The notes: generated by a model not told the origin, from the sequence alone. A DNA stretch of 56,323 nt from an uncultured Armatimonadota bacterium (GCA_903833215.1 CAILEM010000134.1:1-56323); one strand, 5' to 3'. Counted from the first letter of the stretch, positions 26,494 through 35,590 are shown. Numbers and translations are program-made.

Positions 26494-28209
26494 CTAATGA
26501 ACAGGCAGGGCGTCGTCTTCTTGCTCGAAGGTGCCGTAGTAGTACGGCGTCCGGGACTCGAATTCGCCGGCGCAGGTATCAACCATTTTGAATACGGGCA
26601 TCACCTTTTGACGCTCGATCTCCCACGCAGCCACATGTTGCCAGTCTTCGTCCAGTGGGGGAGCCTCGTTAGCGCGATACTGCTTTCCGACTGCCATCAT
26701 GGTTTGAGAATCAATCCCAAGGATGGATGCAATCGTCGGGCTTGGGAACCCGATCAAGAACGCTTCCTGGATGACTTCACCAACTACCGGACCTGTTTGC
26801 CCCTGAATGGATTGCAGTTTCTTCTCCATATTGAGAAGCGAACTAATCTTTCTCAGGAACCAGCGATCCACTCGGCTTATGCGATTGACTTCATCGACAG
26901 TCCAACCCCTTCGTAGTCCTTCTGCAAGAGCCCAGAGGCGCTCATCGGTCGGTTTGCGGATGGCCTCTCTCAACAGATCCGCATCCATGTCTGAAAACTT
27001 AGGGTGCCTTAAGTCTTTCTGCTTGACCTCAAGCCCTCTTAGCGCCTTCATCAGGGCTGCTTCAAAGGACCTATCAATGGCCATAACTTCACCTGTGGCC
27101 TTCATCTGGGTGAAGAGCGACCGATCACCCGTCGAGAACTTATCAAATGGCCAACGTGGAATTTTGACGACGCAATAGTCAAGCGCAGGCTCAAAACATG
27201 CCCGTGTGGTGCCTGTCACCTGGTTGTCAATTTCATCAAGCGTCTTTCCGACTGCGATCTTAGCCGCAACACGAGCGATCGGGTAGCCCGTTGCTTTGGA
27301 CGCCAACGCCGACGATCGAGAAACTCTTGGGTTGACCTCAATGATGTAGTAATCAAAGCTGTCCGGATTGACCGCCAGCTGAACATTGCATCCGCCTTCA
27401 ATACCGAGGGCTTGGATGATCTTCAAAGATGCGGTGCGAAGCATGTGGTACTCAAGATCGCTCAGCGTTTGAGATGGGGCGATAACGATTGAGTCACCGG
27501 TATGCACACCCATTGGATCGAGGTTTTCCATGTTGCAGACCGTGATGCAGTTTCCTGCCCCGTCTCGCATCACCTCATACTCCACTTCTTTCCAGCCAAG
27601 GAGGCTCCGCTCAACCATGATCTGGCTTCGCATCGAGAGCTTGATTCCCTTTCTGCCAATCTCCCAGAGTTCTTCTCTCGTATTGGCAATTCCACCGCCT
27701 GTACCACCTAAGGTGTACGCGGGCCGGATGATACATGGATAAGGAACGACATCCATGATCGCGGCAAGCTCATCCTCAGTCTGAATGATCCAACTCTCAG
27801 GCACGGGCTCTTTAATCTCGCGCATGAGATTTCGAAAACTCTCGCGATCTTCGGCTTTCTTAATGGCGCTCAGGGGTGTCCCCAAAACCTTGATATTGTA
27901 TTTCTCAAGGATTCCGGCATCTGCCAACTGAGTCGCGAGGTTCAAACCCGTTTGCCCGCCCAAGGTTGGCAACATGGCATCTGGACGTTCACGCTTAATG
28001 ACACGCTCACAGAAATCTACATTCAGTGGTTCGATGTAGAGCGCGTCGCTGACCCCAGGATCGGTCATGATGGTGGCCGGATTGCTGTTGATCAGCACGA
28101 CCTCATGGCCCTCTTCCTTGAGGCTCTTACAGGCTTGTGTACCTGCATAATCAAACTCGGCCGCCTGACCGATTACGATCGGGCCAGAGCCGATGACGAG
28201 GACCTTCAT
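26494..28209 (-). CDS. carB: Carbamoyl-phosphate synthase large subunit, N-terminal half
   Basis: A 571-residue protein covering the carboxyphosphate domain and the oligomerisation domain of CarB. It begins [20 protein letters not shown], has an ATP-grasp core with [15 protein letters not shown] near 165, and ends just after [20 protein letters not shown], exactly where fused CarB runs into its second repeat. It makes carboxyphosphate and, with ammonia channelled from CarA, carbamate. I use ATG 28209; a GTG at 28230 is inside the promoter. The cut between halves is clean, with no missing segment, so the pair with the gene at 23336 should give a full enzyme. Confidence 0.95.
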   Translation of the reverse strand: MKVLVIGSGPIVIGQAAEFDYAGTQACKSLKEEGHEVVLINSNPATIMTDPGVSDALYIEPLNVDFCERVIKRERPDAMLPTLGGQTGLNLATQLADAGILEKYNIKVLGTPLSAIKKAEDRESFRNLMREIKEPVPESWIIQTEDELAAIMDVVPYPCIIRPAYTLGGTGGGIANTREELWEIGRKGIKLSMRSQIMVERSLLGWKEVEYEVMRDGAGNCITVCNMENLDPMGVHTGDSIVIAPSQTLSDLEYHMLRTASLKIIQALGIEGGCNVQLAVNPDSFDYYIIEVNPRVSRSSALASKATGYPIARVAAKIAVGKTLDEIDNQVTGTTRACFEPALDYCVVKIPRWPFDKFSTGDRSLFTQMKATGEVMAIDRSFEAALMKALRGLEVKQKDLRHPKFSDMDADLLREAIRKPTDERLWALAEGLRRGWTVDEVNRISRVDRWFLRKISSLLNMEKKLQSIQGQTGPVVGEVIQEAFLIGFPSPTIASILGIDSQTMMAVGKQYRANEAPPLDEDWQHVAAWEIERQKVMPVFKMVDTCAGEFESRTPYYYGTFEQEDDALPVH

Positions 28210-28220
28210 TCTAAGGACGT

Positions 28221-28229
28221 ATTGTGACA
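28221..28229 (-). promoter_or_regulatory. Extended -10 element of the carB N-half
   Basis: TGTCACAAT, then ACGTCCTTAGA (11 bases), then ATG, on the minus strand. No Shine-Dalgarno sequence is present. The nonamer is identical to that before the carB C-half. Confidence 0.5.
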
Positions 28230-28253
28230 CGCCGAGGGCCCGCGTTGCCGGTT

Positions 28254-29255
28254 CTATTTCAGATACTTCATCATCCAGGCGGCGAGTTGGTCCAAAGCCT
28301 TGGCTTGTTCTTTCTGCCTGCTGGAGATTCCATGCTCCATACCGGCAATGAACAGAGCCTCAGTGGGAACACCAAGCTGCTTCAGTTTTGAGGCCGCCAG
28401 ATTGGTTTGAGCGGCAGGTACGAGAGGGTCATTCCGCCCCTGTATGAACATTGTTGGCGCCGTCTTGGAGTCCACAAAGGTCAGCGGACTAGCTTGCGAT
28501 CGAATTTCCTGATTCACCGTGGACCCCTCACCAGTAAGGGCTTGAACTATTCGGTATTGCTCCCCGGCGGTCGTCATGGGTGAATTCAAATCATGAATGC
28601 CTGAAATACTGCCTACGGCTTGAACACGACTCGATATGCCTGCGTATTCGGATGCCTTCCGCGTCTCTACAGAGCCCAAGAAGAGTGAGAGGTGCCCGCC
28701 CGCACTGACCCCGGCGGCTCCGATTTTTTCCCCTGAAATATCGAGTTCCTTTGCATGGGTCCGAATGTATCGGACCGCAGTTTGGACATCGTCAAGTTGG
28801 GCGGGCCAAATGTCTTTGGGGGCAAGGCGGTAGGTCACTGATGCAGTGAGGAATCCTCGTTCGGCGAAGAAATGGGCGAGATCATCCATCTCCCTCATCG
28901 TTCCACCAACCCATCCCCCGCCGTGAATCAGCACAATGCACCTGTGTACCGAATGTTCTGGCTTCGGCTTCAGAATGTTCATCGGCAGCGAGTAATTCGC
29001 GGGATGCGAGAAAACGACAGTTTCTCCATCCGATTTTCCTAAATTGGGCTTGGCACCTGTGTTGGCCTTCACTGAGTCACCTCCGGTATCTACCATTGGT
29101 TCCTCGGAAGAGCATCCCAAGGTAAGCCCAGCGATAAGAATAACGAATGTCCAGAGGAACTTGGGGCGCCGTCGTAGTTCAAGGGATCTTAAAGTAGCAA
29201 AATCCAAGACAGCTCTGCGAGGACCGCGATCTGAATTTGCCGCTTTCGTAAACAC
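28254..29255 (-). CDS. Exported alpha/beta-hydrolase (BD-FAE-type esterase)
   Basis: A 333-residue alpha/beta hydrolase. HGGGWVGG (about residue 110) is the oxyanion-hole motif of hormone-sensitive-lipase/BD-FAE esterases, [13 protein letters not shown] (about 185) contains the nucleophile Ser, and the closing GMEHGISS carries the catalytic His. A membrane segment [17 protein letters not shown] near residues 34-50 with a Cys suggests a lipoprotein or an anchored enzyme. Related enzymes deacetylate xylan or other esters. The start is GTG 29255, 6 bases after a TAATCT -10. It sits between carA and the carB N-half, separated by 22 and 44 bases. Confidence 0.85.
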   Translation of the reverse strand: MFTKAANSDRGPRRAVLDFATLRSLELRRRPKFLWTFVILIAGLTLGCSSEEPMVDTGGDSVKANTGAKPNLGKSDGETVVFSHPANYSLPMNILKPKPEHSVHRCIVLIHGGGWVGGTMREMDDLAHFFAERGFLTASVTYRLAPKDIWPAQLDDVQTAVRYIRTHAKELDISGEKIGAAGVSAGGHLSLFLGSVETRKASEYAGISSRVQAVGSISGIHDLNSPMTTAGEQYRIVQALTGEGSTVNQEIRSQASPLTFVDSKTAPTMFIQGRNDPLVPAAQTNLAASKLKQLGVPTEALFIAGMEHGISSRQKEQAKALDQLAAWMMKYLK

Positions 29256-29261
29256 CCAGCC

Positions 29262-29267
29262 AGATTA
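29262..29267 (-). promoter_or_regulatory. -10 element of the esterase gene
   Basis: TAATCT, six bases, then GTG 29255 on the minus strand. It lies in the 22-base gap after carA and shows that the esterase can be transcribed separately. Confidence 0.5.
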
Positions 29268-29277
29268 GTTGAAAAAC

Positions 29278-30381
29278 CTACTTAGCCTTAGTCATTTTCT
29301 CGACAAATTCAAAGAAATAAGGCCGAGAGTCCCAAGGGCCGGGAGCAGCTTCTGGGTGATATTGAATGCTCGAAGCATCGGCTCCGACCACGCGCATCCC
29401 TTCGACCGTCCCATCGTTCAAATTCAACTGTGTAACTTCCCCGCCGGTCCCATCCAGGCTAGATGGATCAATCGCATAGCCGTGGTTTTGGCTAGTAATC
29501 GTGACCTTGCCCGTGATGAGGTCCTTAACTGGGTGATTTGACCCATGGTGGCCAAATTTGAGCTTGTATGTATCGCCACCAACTGCATGGCAAAGTAGCT
29601 GGTTACCCAAGCAGATGCCAAAGATCGGCCTCACTCCAAGCAAGCCTCTGACTGTATCAATCACAGGTCCAAGGAGCTTTGGATCTCCCGGTCCTGGTGA
29701 CAGTAGGATGCCATCGGGTTTCCATGCCATCACCTCGTCGACAGAAGCCGATGCAGGCAACACGATTGGCTGACACCCAGCTCTCCAAAACCGCCGCAAA
29801 ATATTGAATTTCAGGCCGCAATCAATGACGACAAGAGTCGGCCGGGTCGTATCCCGAGGATCTCCGATCGATTGCTTCCCTTCTCGACCCCACGCGTAAG
29901 GCTCTCGGGTTGTCACTCCCATCACAAAGTCGGTATCGTCGTACCGTTGTGTTGCCGATAGGTGGGCTTGGCCAACCTCCACCTCATCGCAGATACATCC
30001 GGTTGTCACGCCGCCCGATCGAATTCGCTTGGTGATCGCTCGTGTATCGACACCTTGAATGCCGACCGTTCCTCGCTCTTTCAAGAGCTGATCGAGACTT
30101 TTCGTCGATCGCCAGTTGCTAGGCGCTTCACAGGCCTCGCGAACAATAAGCCCCATCGGCTGTATGCGATCCGACTCAAAGTCATCGTCGTTAATGCCAT
30201 AGTTCCCGATCAAGGGATAGGTGAACAGGACGATCTGGCCAGCATAGCTTGGATCCGTGAGGATTTCTTGGTAGCCGGTCATGCCAGTGTTGAAGACAAC
30301 TTCCCCAACGGTATGCCCATCTGCCCCCAGGGCTTTGCCCGTGAAAACAGTTCCGTCGCCGAGGATAAGGTAACGCTTCAA
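29278..30381 (-). CDS. carA: Carbamoyl-phosphate synthase small subunit
   Basis: A 367-residue glutaminase subunit. The N-terminal CPSase_sm domain includes GTVFTGKALGADG and FNTGMTGYQEILTDPSYAGQIV; the C-terminal class I amidotransferase domain has GICLGNQ near 253-259 with the nucleophile Cys, and the His/Glu of the triad in YHPEAAPGPWDS. It hydrolyses glutamine and feeds ammonia to CarB for arginine and pyrimidine synthesis. The start is TTG 30381, since an upstream TATCAT -10 sits 11 bases before it. It lies 63 bases after a phosphoglycerate-mutase-like gene and is followed by an esterase, not by carB. Confidence 0.96.
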   Translation of the reverse strand: MKRYLILGDGTVFTGKALGADGHTVGEVVFNTGMTGYQEILTDPSYAGQIVLFTYPLIGNYGINDDDFESDRIQPMGLIVREACEAPSNWRSTKSLDQLLKERGTVGIQGVDTRAITKRIRSGGVTTGCICDEVEVGQAHLSATQRYDDTDFVMGVTTREPYAWGREGKQSIGDPRDTTRPTLVVIDCGLKFNILRRFWRAGCQPIVLPASASVDEVMAWKPDGILLSPGPGDPKLLGPVIDTVRGLLGVRPIFGICLGNQLLCHAVGGDTYKLKFGHHGSNHPVKDLITGKVTITSQNHGYAIDPSSLDGTGGEVTQLNLNDGTVEGMRVVGADASSIQYHPEAAPGPWDSRPYFFEFVEKMTKAK

Positions 30382-30392
30382 ACTAAAGCGAG

Positions 30393-30398
30393 ATGATA
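30393..30398 (-). promoter_or_regulatory. -10 element of carA
   Basis: GG-TATCAT, then CTCGCTTTAGT (11 bases), then the TTG start. The pyrimidine-rich CTTTAG just before the start is shared, with small changes, by both carB halves. Confidence 0.45.
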
Positions 30399-30444
30399 CC
30401 TCGGCTCCGTCCCAATCGGCTCACAACAGAGCGCCCTTGTTCAT

Positions 30445-31584
30445 CTATTCGCTGAGAAGTCCACGAAGTACCAGCGTTGAGAGGTCGATCATGGCAATCT
30501 TTTGCTCTTCAAGCGTACGTTCATCGAAAGGCATATGGCTGGACGACAACACATTCGATTCGGCAGAAAGGGCCAAACCAACCGGAGACGGTTGCATATC
30601 CGTTTCGGCGAACCCATCAAGTGACCCGGGCGCTATCAGTGTGAGCCTCGATGGCGTCTTCACGTGATCCTCGATCAGAGGCTGCAGGAGGTTGCGATCC
30701 AGTTCTCGCAGAAACCATTCGAGCTCCTCGGGCTTAATTTGGCGGCGGAGTTCTACGGGAGCGTCGATATAGATGACGGTCAAGTCACGTTTGGTGGCTC
30801 GATCGGCAATAGAACGGAATTGAGTGTGTAGCCCACGGCCAAACATGGCGCGATCGATGTGTCGGTAGCCGGTGAGCCTCGTCAGCCCAGCAAGACGCAT
30901 AGAACAACTCTCTACCCAGGCGGGCTCCCCACGGCTGAGTGCGAGATTCGGCACCTTCTGCCGCACTCCCTGTCCCCAAGGCCACAACAGGTTGAATGGC
31001 GGCAGACCTTCATCAACCCGACGCACATTGATTTCAAGCTCAGATAGCAAATTGATGGAGTCGTCGATGAGTCGCCGAAGCAAAATATCTCCATCACCTT
31101 CCGGCAGAGATTTGATAATTTCCAGGGGTTGGCCCACCTTGGGCTGAGTCGTCCCAAGGTCACCAAAGGCCTCCCAAACGAGGCCATGATCAAGCCCTTC
31201 ACCTTTGCAGATTGTCAGAAGTCGACCATTCAGTCGCTTCGCTTCATTTAGGAGGATTTCAGCTTCTTCAGGCTGGGGAGCGGCGTCGGGCATCACCGCA
31301 GTCCCATCACAAAACGACATCAATGAGAGATGAAAGTGCGTTGATTTTTCTGGAGGGTCAAAACCGAATGCAGACACCGTAAGCGGGCCCTGGTTCAGGC
31401 GAACCGTATCGGGCTTCATTCCGAGCAGGAGGACTTCGGGCGTCTGTGAATTCGGAATCGGTGCAACCCTACTAAGCTGGCCGATCTCAGAAAAAGTAGT
31501 GAGCGCTGGCAACTTTTGCCGGAGAAATGAGTCCGCCTCAGGCATAGAGAGCATGCCTGGCACGATTAATATTGTTCGACGCAT
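30445..31584 (-). CDS. Degenerate cofactor-independent phosphoglycerate-mutase-like protein
   Basis: A 379-residue relative of archaeal-type iPGM (ApgM, alkaline-phosphatase superfamily). Recognisable parts are NQGPLTVSAFGFD (aligned with the GP-x-E-A block) and NLLWPWGQG near 200, close to the family's NMIWLWGQG. However, the metal ligands are gone: the start reads IVPGMLSMP where active enzymes have DGMxD, there is no nucleophilic Ser block, and the GDHSTPC...H metal motif is replaced by APGSLDGFAETDM. It therefore looks like a pseudoenzyme with a non-glycolytic role. It starts 7 bases after the purF stop, and its AGGAG ribosome binding site overlaps that stop codon, so it is translated with purF. 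Confidence 0.7.
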   Translation of the reverse strand: MRRTILIVPGMLSMPEADSFLRQKLPALTTFSEIGQLSRVAPIPNSQTPEVLLLGMKPDTVRLNQGPLTVSAFGFDPPEKSTHFHLSLMSFCDGTAVMPDAAPQPEEAEILLNEAKRLNGRLLTICKGEGLDHGLVWEAFGDLGTTQPKVGQPLEIIKSLPEGDGDILLRRLIDDSINLLSELEINVRRVDEGLPPFNLLWPWGQGVRQKVPNLALSRGEPAWVESCSMRLAGLTRLTGYRHIDRAMFGRGLHTQFRSIADRATKRDLTVIYIDAPVELRRQIKPEELEWFLRELDRNLLQPLIEDHVKTPSRLTLIAPGSLDGFAETDMQPSPVGLALSAESNVLSSSHMPFDERTLEEQKIAMIDLSTLVLRGLLSE

Positions 31585-31591
31585 GCGTCTC

Positions 31592-33064
31592 CTAAATTTC
31601 GATCAAACGAAGCTGAGTGTGACTTAGCGCTGCAATCTCACCGACATCAGCGGTGCCCTCAAGGGCATCTTTCGTGAGATCATCAGGAACCTCAACCGGA
31701 TATTTGCCCGTGAAGCATGCCGTGCAGAAATTGTTATGAGGTCGTCCAACCGCGTCCATTGCGCCTTCAACGCTCAGGTAACCAAGGGATGTTGCACCGA
31801 GGTATTTTTCGAGTTCCTCGATGGACATAATGGCTGCTGCCAGTTCTTTGGTGCTGGCCATGTCAATCCCATAAAAGCAAGGATGCTTGATCGGCGGGGC
31901 CGTAATTCGAACATGAACCTCTTTGGCTCCAGATTCAAAAAGCAGTCTGACGATTTGTTTGGTCGTTGTCCCGCGAACGATAGAGTCATCAACCAAAACC
32001 ACGCGTTGACCCTGTAGGTGATCGACTAGTGGTGACAATTTCATCTTCACACCCAACTCGCGCATTCTTTGGTCGGGTTGGATAAATGTGCGATGGATGT
32101 ATCGACTCTTGATCATGCCTTCGCGGAACGGAATTCCTGTTTCAGCGCTGTAGCCCATTGCGGCAGGAATACCACTATCCGGTACTGGCACGACAATGTC
32201 AGCCTCCGTGGGGTGCTCCAGAGCCAATTTGCGGCCCATTCTCTCTCGAGCTGAGTAGATCGCGGTGCCATACATCACAGAGTCGGGACGAGCAAAGTAG
32301 ATCAGTTCGAAAAGGCACATTGCCTTGCATGTGGATTTAGCACCACACGCGAAGCGCATCCCTCTCGAATCGATGATGACCATCTCCCCTGGTTCAAGCT
32401 CTTGGATTGCGGTAGCCCCCACAGGATTAAAGGCGCATGTTTCACTTGCGATGACATACCCATCGCTCCCGAGCGAGCCTACAACTAAGGGTCGGATGCC
32501 CGCAGGATCTCGAAAACCGATGAGCATGCGGGGGGTTAGGACTGTAACGCTGTACGCCCCCTTCGCTCGCCGCATCACTTCAGCCACCGCCACCTCAGGC
32601 CCCTTGTGAAGATTGCGGACAATAATTCGCGCTAGGATCTCGGAGTCGCTGGAGGAATCGAAATGTTCCCCATCGAGTTCCATTTCTATCCGCAGTTCGC
32701 GCGCGTTCACGAGATTTCCGTTGTGGGCTACGGCGATGTCGCCGACTTGGCTTTGGCAGAACACGGGCTGTGCGTTACGAAGTACGCTCGCTCCGGTTGT
32801 GCTGTACCGCGTGTGTCCAACGGCAATGTGTCCCTTTAATTCTTCGAGAGCTTGGGCATCAAAAACCTGATTGACGAGACCCATTCCACGGCGGAGCCTG
32901 ACCTTTTCGCCATCACTTACAGCGAGGCCTGCAGACTCTTGACCACGGTGCTGAAGGGCGAAGAGGCCAAAAAAGCCAATTCGGGCAGCGCTCTCATCTG
33001 GAGCAAAAACGCCTAAGACGCCGCACTCCTCCTTGGGACTATCATCGAGTTCGACGTCAATCAC
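31592..33064 (-). CDS. purF: Amidophosphoribosyltransferase
   Basis: A 490-residue first enzyme of purine synthesis, which makes phosphoribosylamine from PRPP and glutamine. The 13-residue propeptide ends before Cys14 of EECGVLGVF, the catalytic nucleophile exposed by autocleavage. The PRTase signature VVLVDDSIVRGTTTKQ is near 350. Cysteines in AMCLFELIYF, KHPCFYG and NNFCTACF match the iron-sulfur cluster ligands of the B. subtilis-type enzyme, so it should carry an oxygen-sensitive 4Fe-4S centre. The start is GTG 33064, 6 bases after a TATACT -10, which implies a leaderless message. Confidence 0.97.
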   Translation of the reverse strand: MIDVELDDSPKEECGVLGVFAPDESAARIGFFGLFALQHRGQESAGLAVSDGEKVRLRRGMGLVNQVFDAQALEELKGHIAVGHTRYSTTGASVLRNAQPVFCQSQVGDIAVAHNGNLVNARELRIEMELDGEHFDSSSDSEILARIIVRNLHKGPEVAVAEVMRRAKGAYSVTVLTPRMLIGFRDPAGIRPLVVGSLGSDGYVIASETCAFNPVGATAIQELEPGEMVIIDSRGMRFACGAKSTCKAMCLFELIYFARPDSVMYGTAIYSARERMGRKLALEHPTEADIVVPVPDSGIPAAMGYSAETGIPFREGMIKSRYIHRTFIQPDQRMRELGVKMKLSPLVDHLQGQRVVLVDDSIVRGTTTKQIVRLLFESGAKEVHVRITAPPIKHPCFYGIDMASTKELAAAIMSIEELEKYLGATSLGYLSVEGAMDAVGRPHNNFCTACFTGKYPVEVPDDLTKDALEGTADVGEIAALSHTQLRLIEI

Positions 33065-33070
33065 GGGTTA

Positions 33071-33076
33071 AGTATA
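33071..33076 (-). promoter_or_regulatory. -10 element of purF
   Basis: TATACT, then TAACCC, then GTG 33064 on the minus strand. The 6-base spacing puts the transcription start on the start codon. Confidence 0.6.
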
Positions 33077-33134
33077 TCGGACGGTTGGTTAAGAGCGCTT
33101 CCACTCTTAAAGGAACGACGAGGCCCCAAAATGG

Positions 33135-33172
33135 AACCGGGGGTACGACATATAGACGTCGCACCCCCGGTT
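33135..33172 (-). terminator. Long hairpin after rpmB
   Basis: The 15-bp arms 33135-33149 and 33158-33172 (AACCGGGGGTACGAC with GTCGCACCCCCGGTT, one G-U or A-C position depending on strand) around an 8-base loop. It lies 18 bases after the rpmB stop and just before the purF promoter, so it separates the two genes. The U-tract is weak. Confidence 0.65.
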
Positions 33173-33189
33173 CTTGATTCAGAGTCTGC

Positions 33190-33459
33190 TTACAGATCGT
33201 ATGATGGTTTCTTGAGCCAAGCTTTTGGCACTGGTCGAAGACCACAAGCAACCATGTTAAATTCTTCGGATTTGATAACCGATGTAGCGACCTTCAATCG
33301 AATGACGCCATTGGGAGTTCGCAACCGAACAACCTGCAGATTGGGTGACTGCACGCGATTTTTGTGCGGCGCTTTATATTTCCAGCCCTGGGAGTGCTGG
33401 TTCCGGATGTGCTTTGCGTTGTTACCGCGCTTGCCGCTTACCTGACAGATCTTAGCCAT
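33190..33459 (-). CDS. rpmB: 50S ribosomal protein L28
   Basis: An 89-residue protein, somewhat longer than the 62-78 residues usual for L28. The N-terminus MAKICQVSGKRGNNAKHIRN and the central PNLQVVRL...GVIRLKVATSVIKS block are diagnostic; only one Cys of the zinc-binding form is kept at the N-terminus. The last 20 residues (ACGLRPVPKAWLKKPSYDL) are an unusual extension. ATG 33459 has a GAGGAC ribosome binding sequence; the upstream in-frame start at 33498 is not needed. It sits between asd and purF, ends at its own hairpin, and is basic as expected for a ribosomal protein. Confidence 0.88.
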   Translation of the reverse strand: MAKICQVSGKRGNNAKHIRNQHSQGWKYKAPHKNRVQSPNLQVVRLRTPNGVIRLKVATSVIKSEEFNMVACGLRPVPKAWLKKPSYDL

Positions 33460-33503
33460 ATTCGTCCTCGACCGCGATGGGACGCGGCGAATGTTCACTA
33501 TAC

Positions 33504-34526
33504 CTAGCCTACAGCTTCCCTTGCAAGCACGGCTTCCGCGATTTGAACAGCATTTAACGCGGCGCCCTTCAACAACTGATCCCCAGACACCATAAAGCAG
33601 ATAGCCTTTGGATTGCTGAGGTCCTGGCGAATCCGGCCCACCAGAACGTTATCCTGGCCGCTTGCATCAAGCGGAGTTGGGAATCGATTTCCGCTACGGT
33701 CGTCAACGACTCGAACTCCTGGTGATGATTCCAAAACACTTCGTACATCTTCTAAGGAAGGCGCGTCACCCTCGAATTCAATGGTGACCGTCTCCGTGTG
33801 AGCGCGCAGTACTGGCACTCGAACACAGGTGACATTAACTTTGAGTTCAGGCATGGACAGAATCTTTCGACTTTCGAAGATAACTTTGGATTCTTCTTCG
33901 TTGTAACCAGAATCGTCTATGGGCGTGTTGTGGCTAAATAGGTTGTAGGCGTACCGCGTTGACAGCGGCGATGGTGGAAGTTCTGTTCCCAAGACAAGTG
34001 CCTTGGTCTCATCTTCCAAAAGTCGCATCATTCCCGCGCCTCCGCCACTGGCACTCTGATAAGTACTAACGATCAGTCGATCGATTGTTCCCAATTTCCG
34101 AAGTGGGTTCACTGCCATCAGGAGAATGATCGCCGAACAATTCGGCACTGCCACCAATCGGTCCGAGGCACCAACCGCGTCCAGGTTGATCTCAGGAACG
34201 ACCAAAGGAATGTTCGGATCCGTGCGAAAGGCGCTTGAGTTATCGACGACGAGCGCACCCGCTTTCAGAGCATGTGGCACCAACTCTCGCGATCGAGATG
34301 CCCCTGCGCTGAAGAATGCTACGTCAACGTTCTCAAAGGAATCGGACTTAGCTTCATGAATCGTGTATTCGACCCCTTTGAACGTCGAAGTCTTACCTTC
34401 CGACCGTTTGCTTGCCAACAGACGCAAATCGCGTACCGGAAAATCACGTAGATCAAATAGACGAAGAAACTCCTGGCCAACTGCGCCGGTGGCACCGACG
34501 ATGGCTACGGACAAACCCTTGTTCAC
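33504..34526 (-). CDS. asd: Aspartate-semialdehyde dehydrogenase
   Basis: A 340-residue NADPH enzyme of the lysine/threonine/methionine branch. The Rossmann motif is VGATGAVGQEFLRL (residues 9-22); Cys130 in VAVPNCSAI is the thiol that attacks aspartyl phosphate, and RVPVLRAHTETVTIEF near 230 has the phosphate-binding Arg and base His. It is of the usual length. The start is GTG 34526 with TATTAA 7 bases upstream, again a leaderless layout. It faces an AraC-type regulator gene across 140 bases, so the regulator could control asd, but no operator is identified. Confidence 0.96.
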   Translation of the reverse strand: MNKGLSVAIVGATGAVGQEFLRLFDLRDFPVRDLRLLASKRSEGKTSTFKGVEYTIHEAKSDSFENVDVAFFSAGASRSRELVPHALKAGALVVDNSSAFRTDPNIPLVVPEINLDAVGASDRLVAVPNCSAIILLMAVNPLRKLGTIDRLIVSTYQSASGGGAGMMRLLEDETKALVLGTELPPSPLSTRYAYNLFSHNTPIDDSGYNEEESKVIFESRKILSMPELKVNVTCVRVPVLRAHTETVTIEFEGDAPSLEDVRSVLESSPGVRVVDDRSGNRFPTPLDASGQDNVLVGRIRQDLSNPKAICFMVSGDQLLKGAALNAVQIAEAVLAREAVG

Positions 34527-34533
34527 GTGATGG

Positions 34534-34539
34534 TTAATA
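34534..34539 (-). promoter_or_regulatory. -10 element of asd
   Basis: GG-TATTAA, then 7 bases, then GTG 34526, on the minus strand, without a ribosome binding sequence. Confidence 0.5.
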
Positions 34540-34666
34540 CCTCAACTAGGTTGGCCGATGTTGGGGCACACCTTGCAGAGTTATTAACAACTGCACCCCG
34601 TAATTGCCAATCGGGTTTACGCGTTGTTGTACACTCACGATTGAGTCGAGTTAAGAGAGAGAATTT

Positions 34667-35590
34667 GTGAGGACCGAAGCTAACGAACCCCACATCGATT
34701 TGAACTTCGATTGCGGTGCCTCACCAGGCGCTCTAAAGCGATCGGATGTTTCAGGCATGAATTACATTCGCCTGGAAAACGTGAGCGGAACTGTTGCTAG
34801 AACAGCTACCGGCTATTTTGTGGTGCCTCAGGGAATGTGCGCACTTTGCGTGAACTTGAAGGGCACACTGATTGTTCGCTCTGGGGTCCAAGGGAAGCTT
34901 GTCCTAATTCCACCGCGCAGCATCACGTTTGTACGAGGAACAAAGCTCATCGTGCAAGCAGCTCGAGGCGAGCACCAAAGCCAGCTATTGTCTTGGGAAG
35001 GCAGAGTGACGCCTCTCCTCGATAATTGGATCACCACTCGAATTAATCGTGCGGCAGGCTCTGCCCCTCGATCTGTGGCTTGCCGACCGATCGATCCCCA
35101 TTTTAAAAGCACAATCGCACGATTTGATCATGCAGTAGCGCACCCGAACGACACGATGGAGCCATTAATGGTTTCCGTGATCTACGAATTTGTCGCCAAG
35201 CTGATGGTCGGTTCGGATCAAGTTCAATTAGCCGCAGTGCCGATGGACCTCCCCGACACCATCAAGGATCTCGTCCTGCGCGTACGACAAAACCCGTCAA
35301 TGGGCTGGCCGTTACGTGATGCAGCCGATGCGGCGGGATACTCGCCGTTCCACTTCTCGCGGGTTTTCAAGAACCTCGTCGGATACGGGTTCCACGAGTA
35401 TGTCGATCGCTGCCGGACCGAATGCGCGGTGGATCTGCTGTGCTCCACGGACCAGGCCGTCGATCAAGTCGCGTCGAGCTGTGGATTTGGCACCACCCAG
35501 GGACTCAGAGAGTCCGTTAAGGAATATCTTGGCCTCGTGCCCTCAGAGCTCAGATCGATACCTGAGCCTCTGATCGAAGGACTCGAGTAG
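34667..35590 (+). CDS. AraC-family transcriptional regulator
   Basis: A 307-residue protein. The N-terminal 190 residues are a cupin-like sensor (GYFVVPQGMCALCVNLKGTLIV, a beta barrel); the C-terminal 110 are two helix-turn-helix motifs: LRDAADAAGYSPFHFSRVFKNLVGYGFHEYV and VDQVASSCGFGTTQGLRESVKEYLGLVPSEL, the AraC signature. The ligand and target are unknown. GTG 34667 follows a GAGAGAG ribosome binding region, and a TACACT -10 lies at about 34630, so unlike many genes here it has a leader. Its stop codon lies in the same palindrome as the guaA stop. Confidence 0.88.
   Translation: MRTEANEPHIDLNFDCGASPGALKRSDVSGMNYIRLENVSGTVARTATGYFVVPQGMCALCVNLKGTLIVRSGVQGKLVLIPPRSITFVRGTKLIVQAARGEHQSQLLSWEGRVTPLLDNWITTRINRAAGSAPRSVACRPIDPHFKSTIARFDHAVAHPNDTMEPLMVSVIYEFVAKLMVGSDQVQLAAVPMDLPDTIKDLVLRVRQNPSMGWPLRDAADAAGYSPFHFSRVFKNLVGYGFHEYVDRCRTECAVDLLCSTDQAVDQVASSCGFGTTQGLRESVKEYLGLVPSELRSIPEPLIEGLE

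Noticed and set aside
28210-28230. GTG 28230 as the start of the carB N-half
   Set aside because: It would add seven nonconserved residues and would lie inside the shared TGTCACAAT element; ATG 28209 gives the standard [10 protein letters not shown] start.
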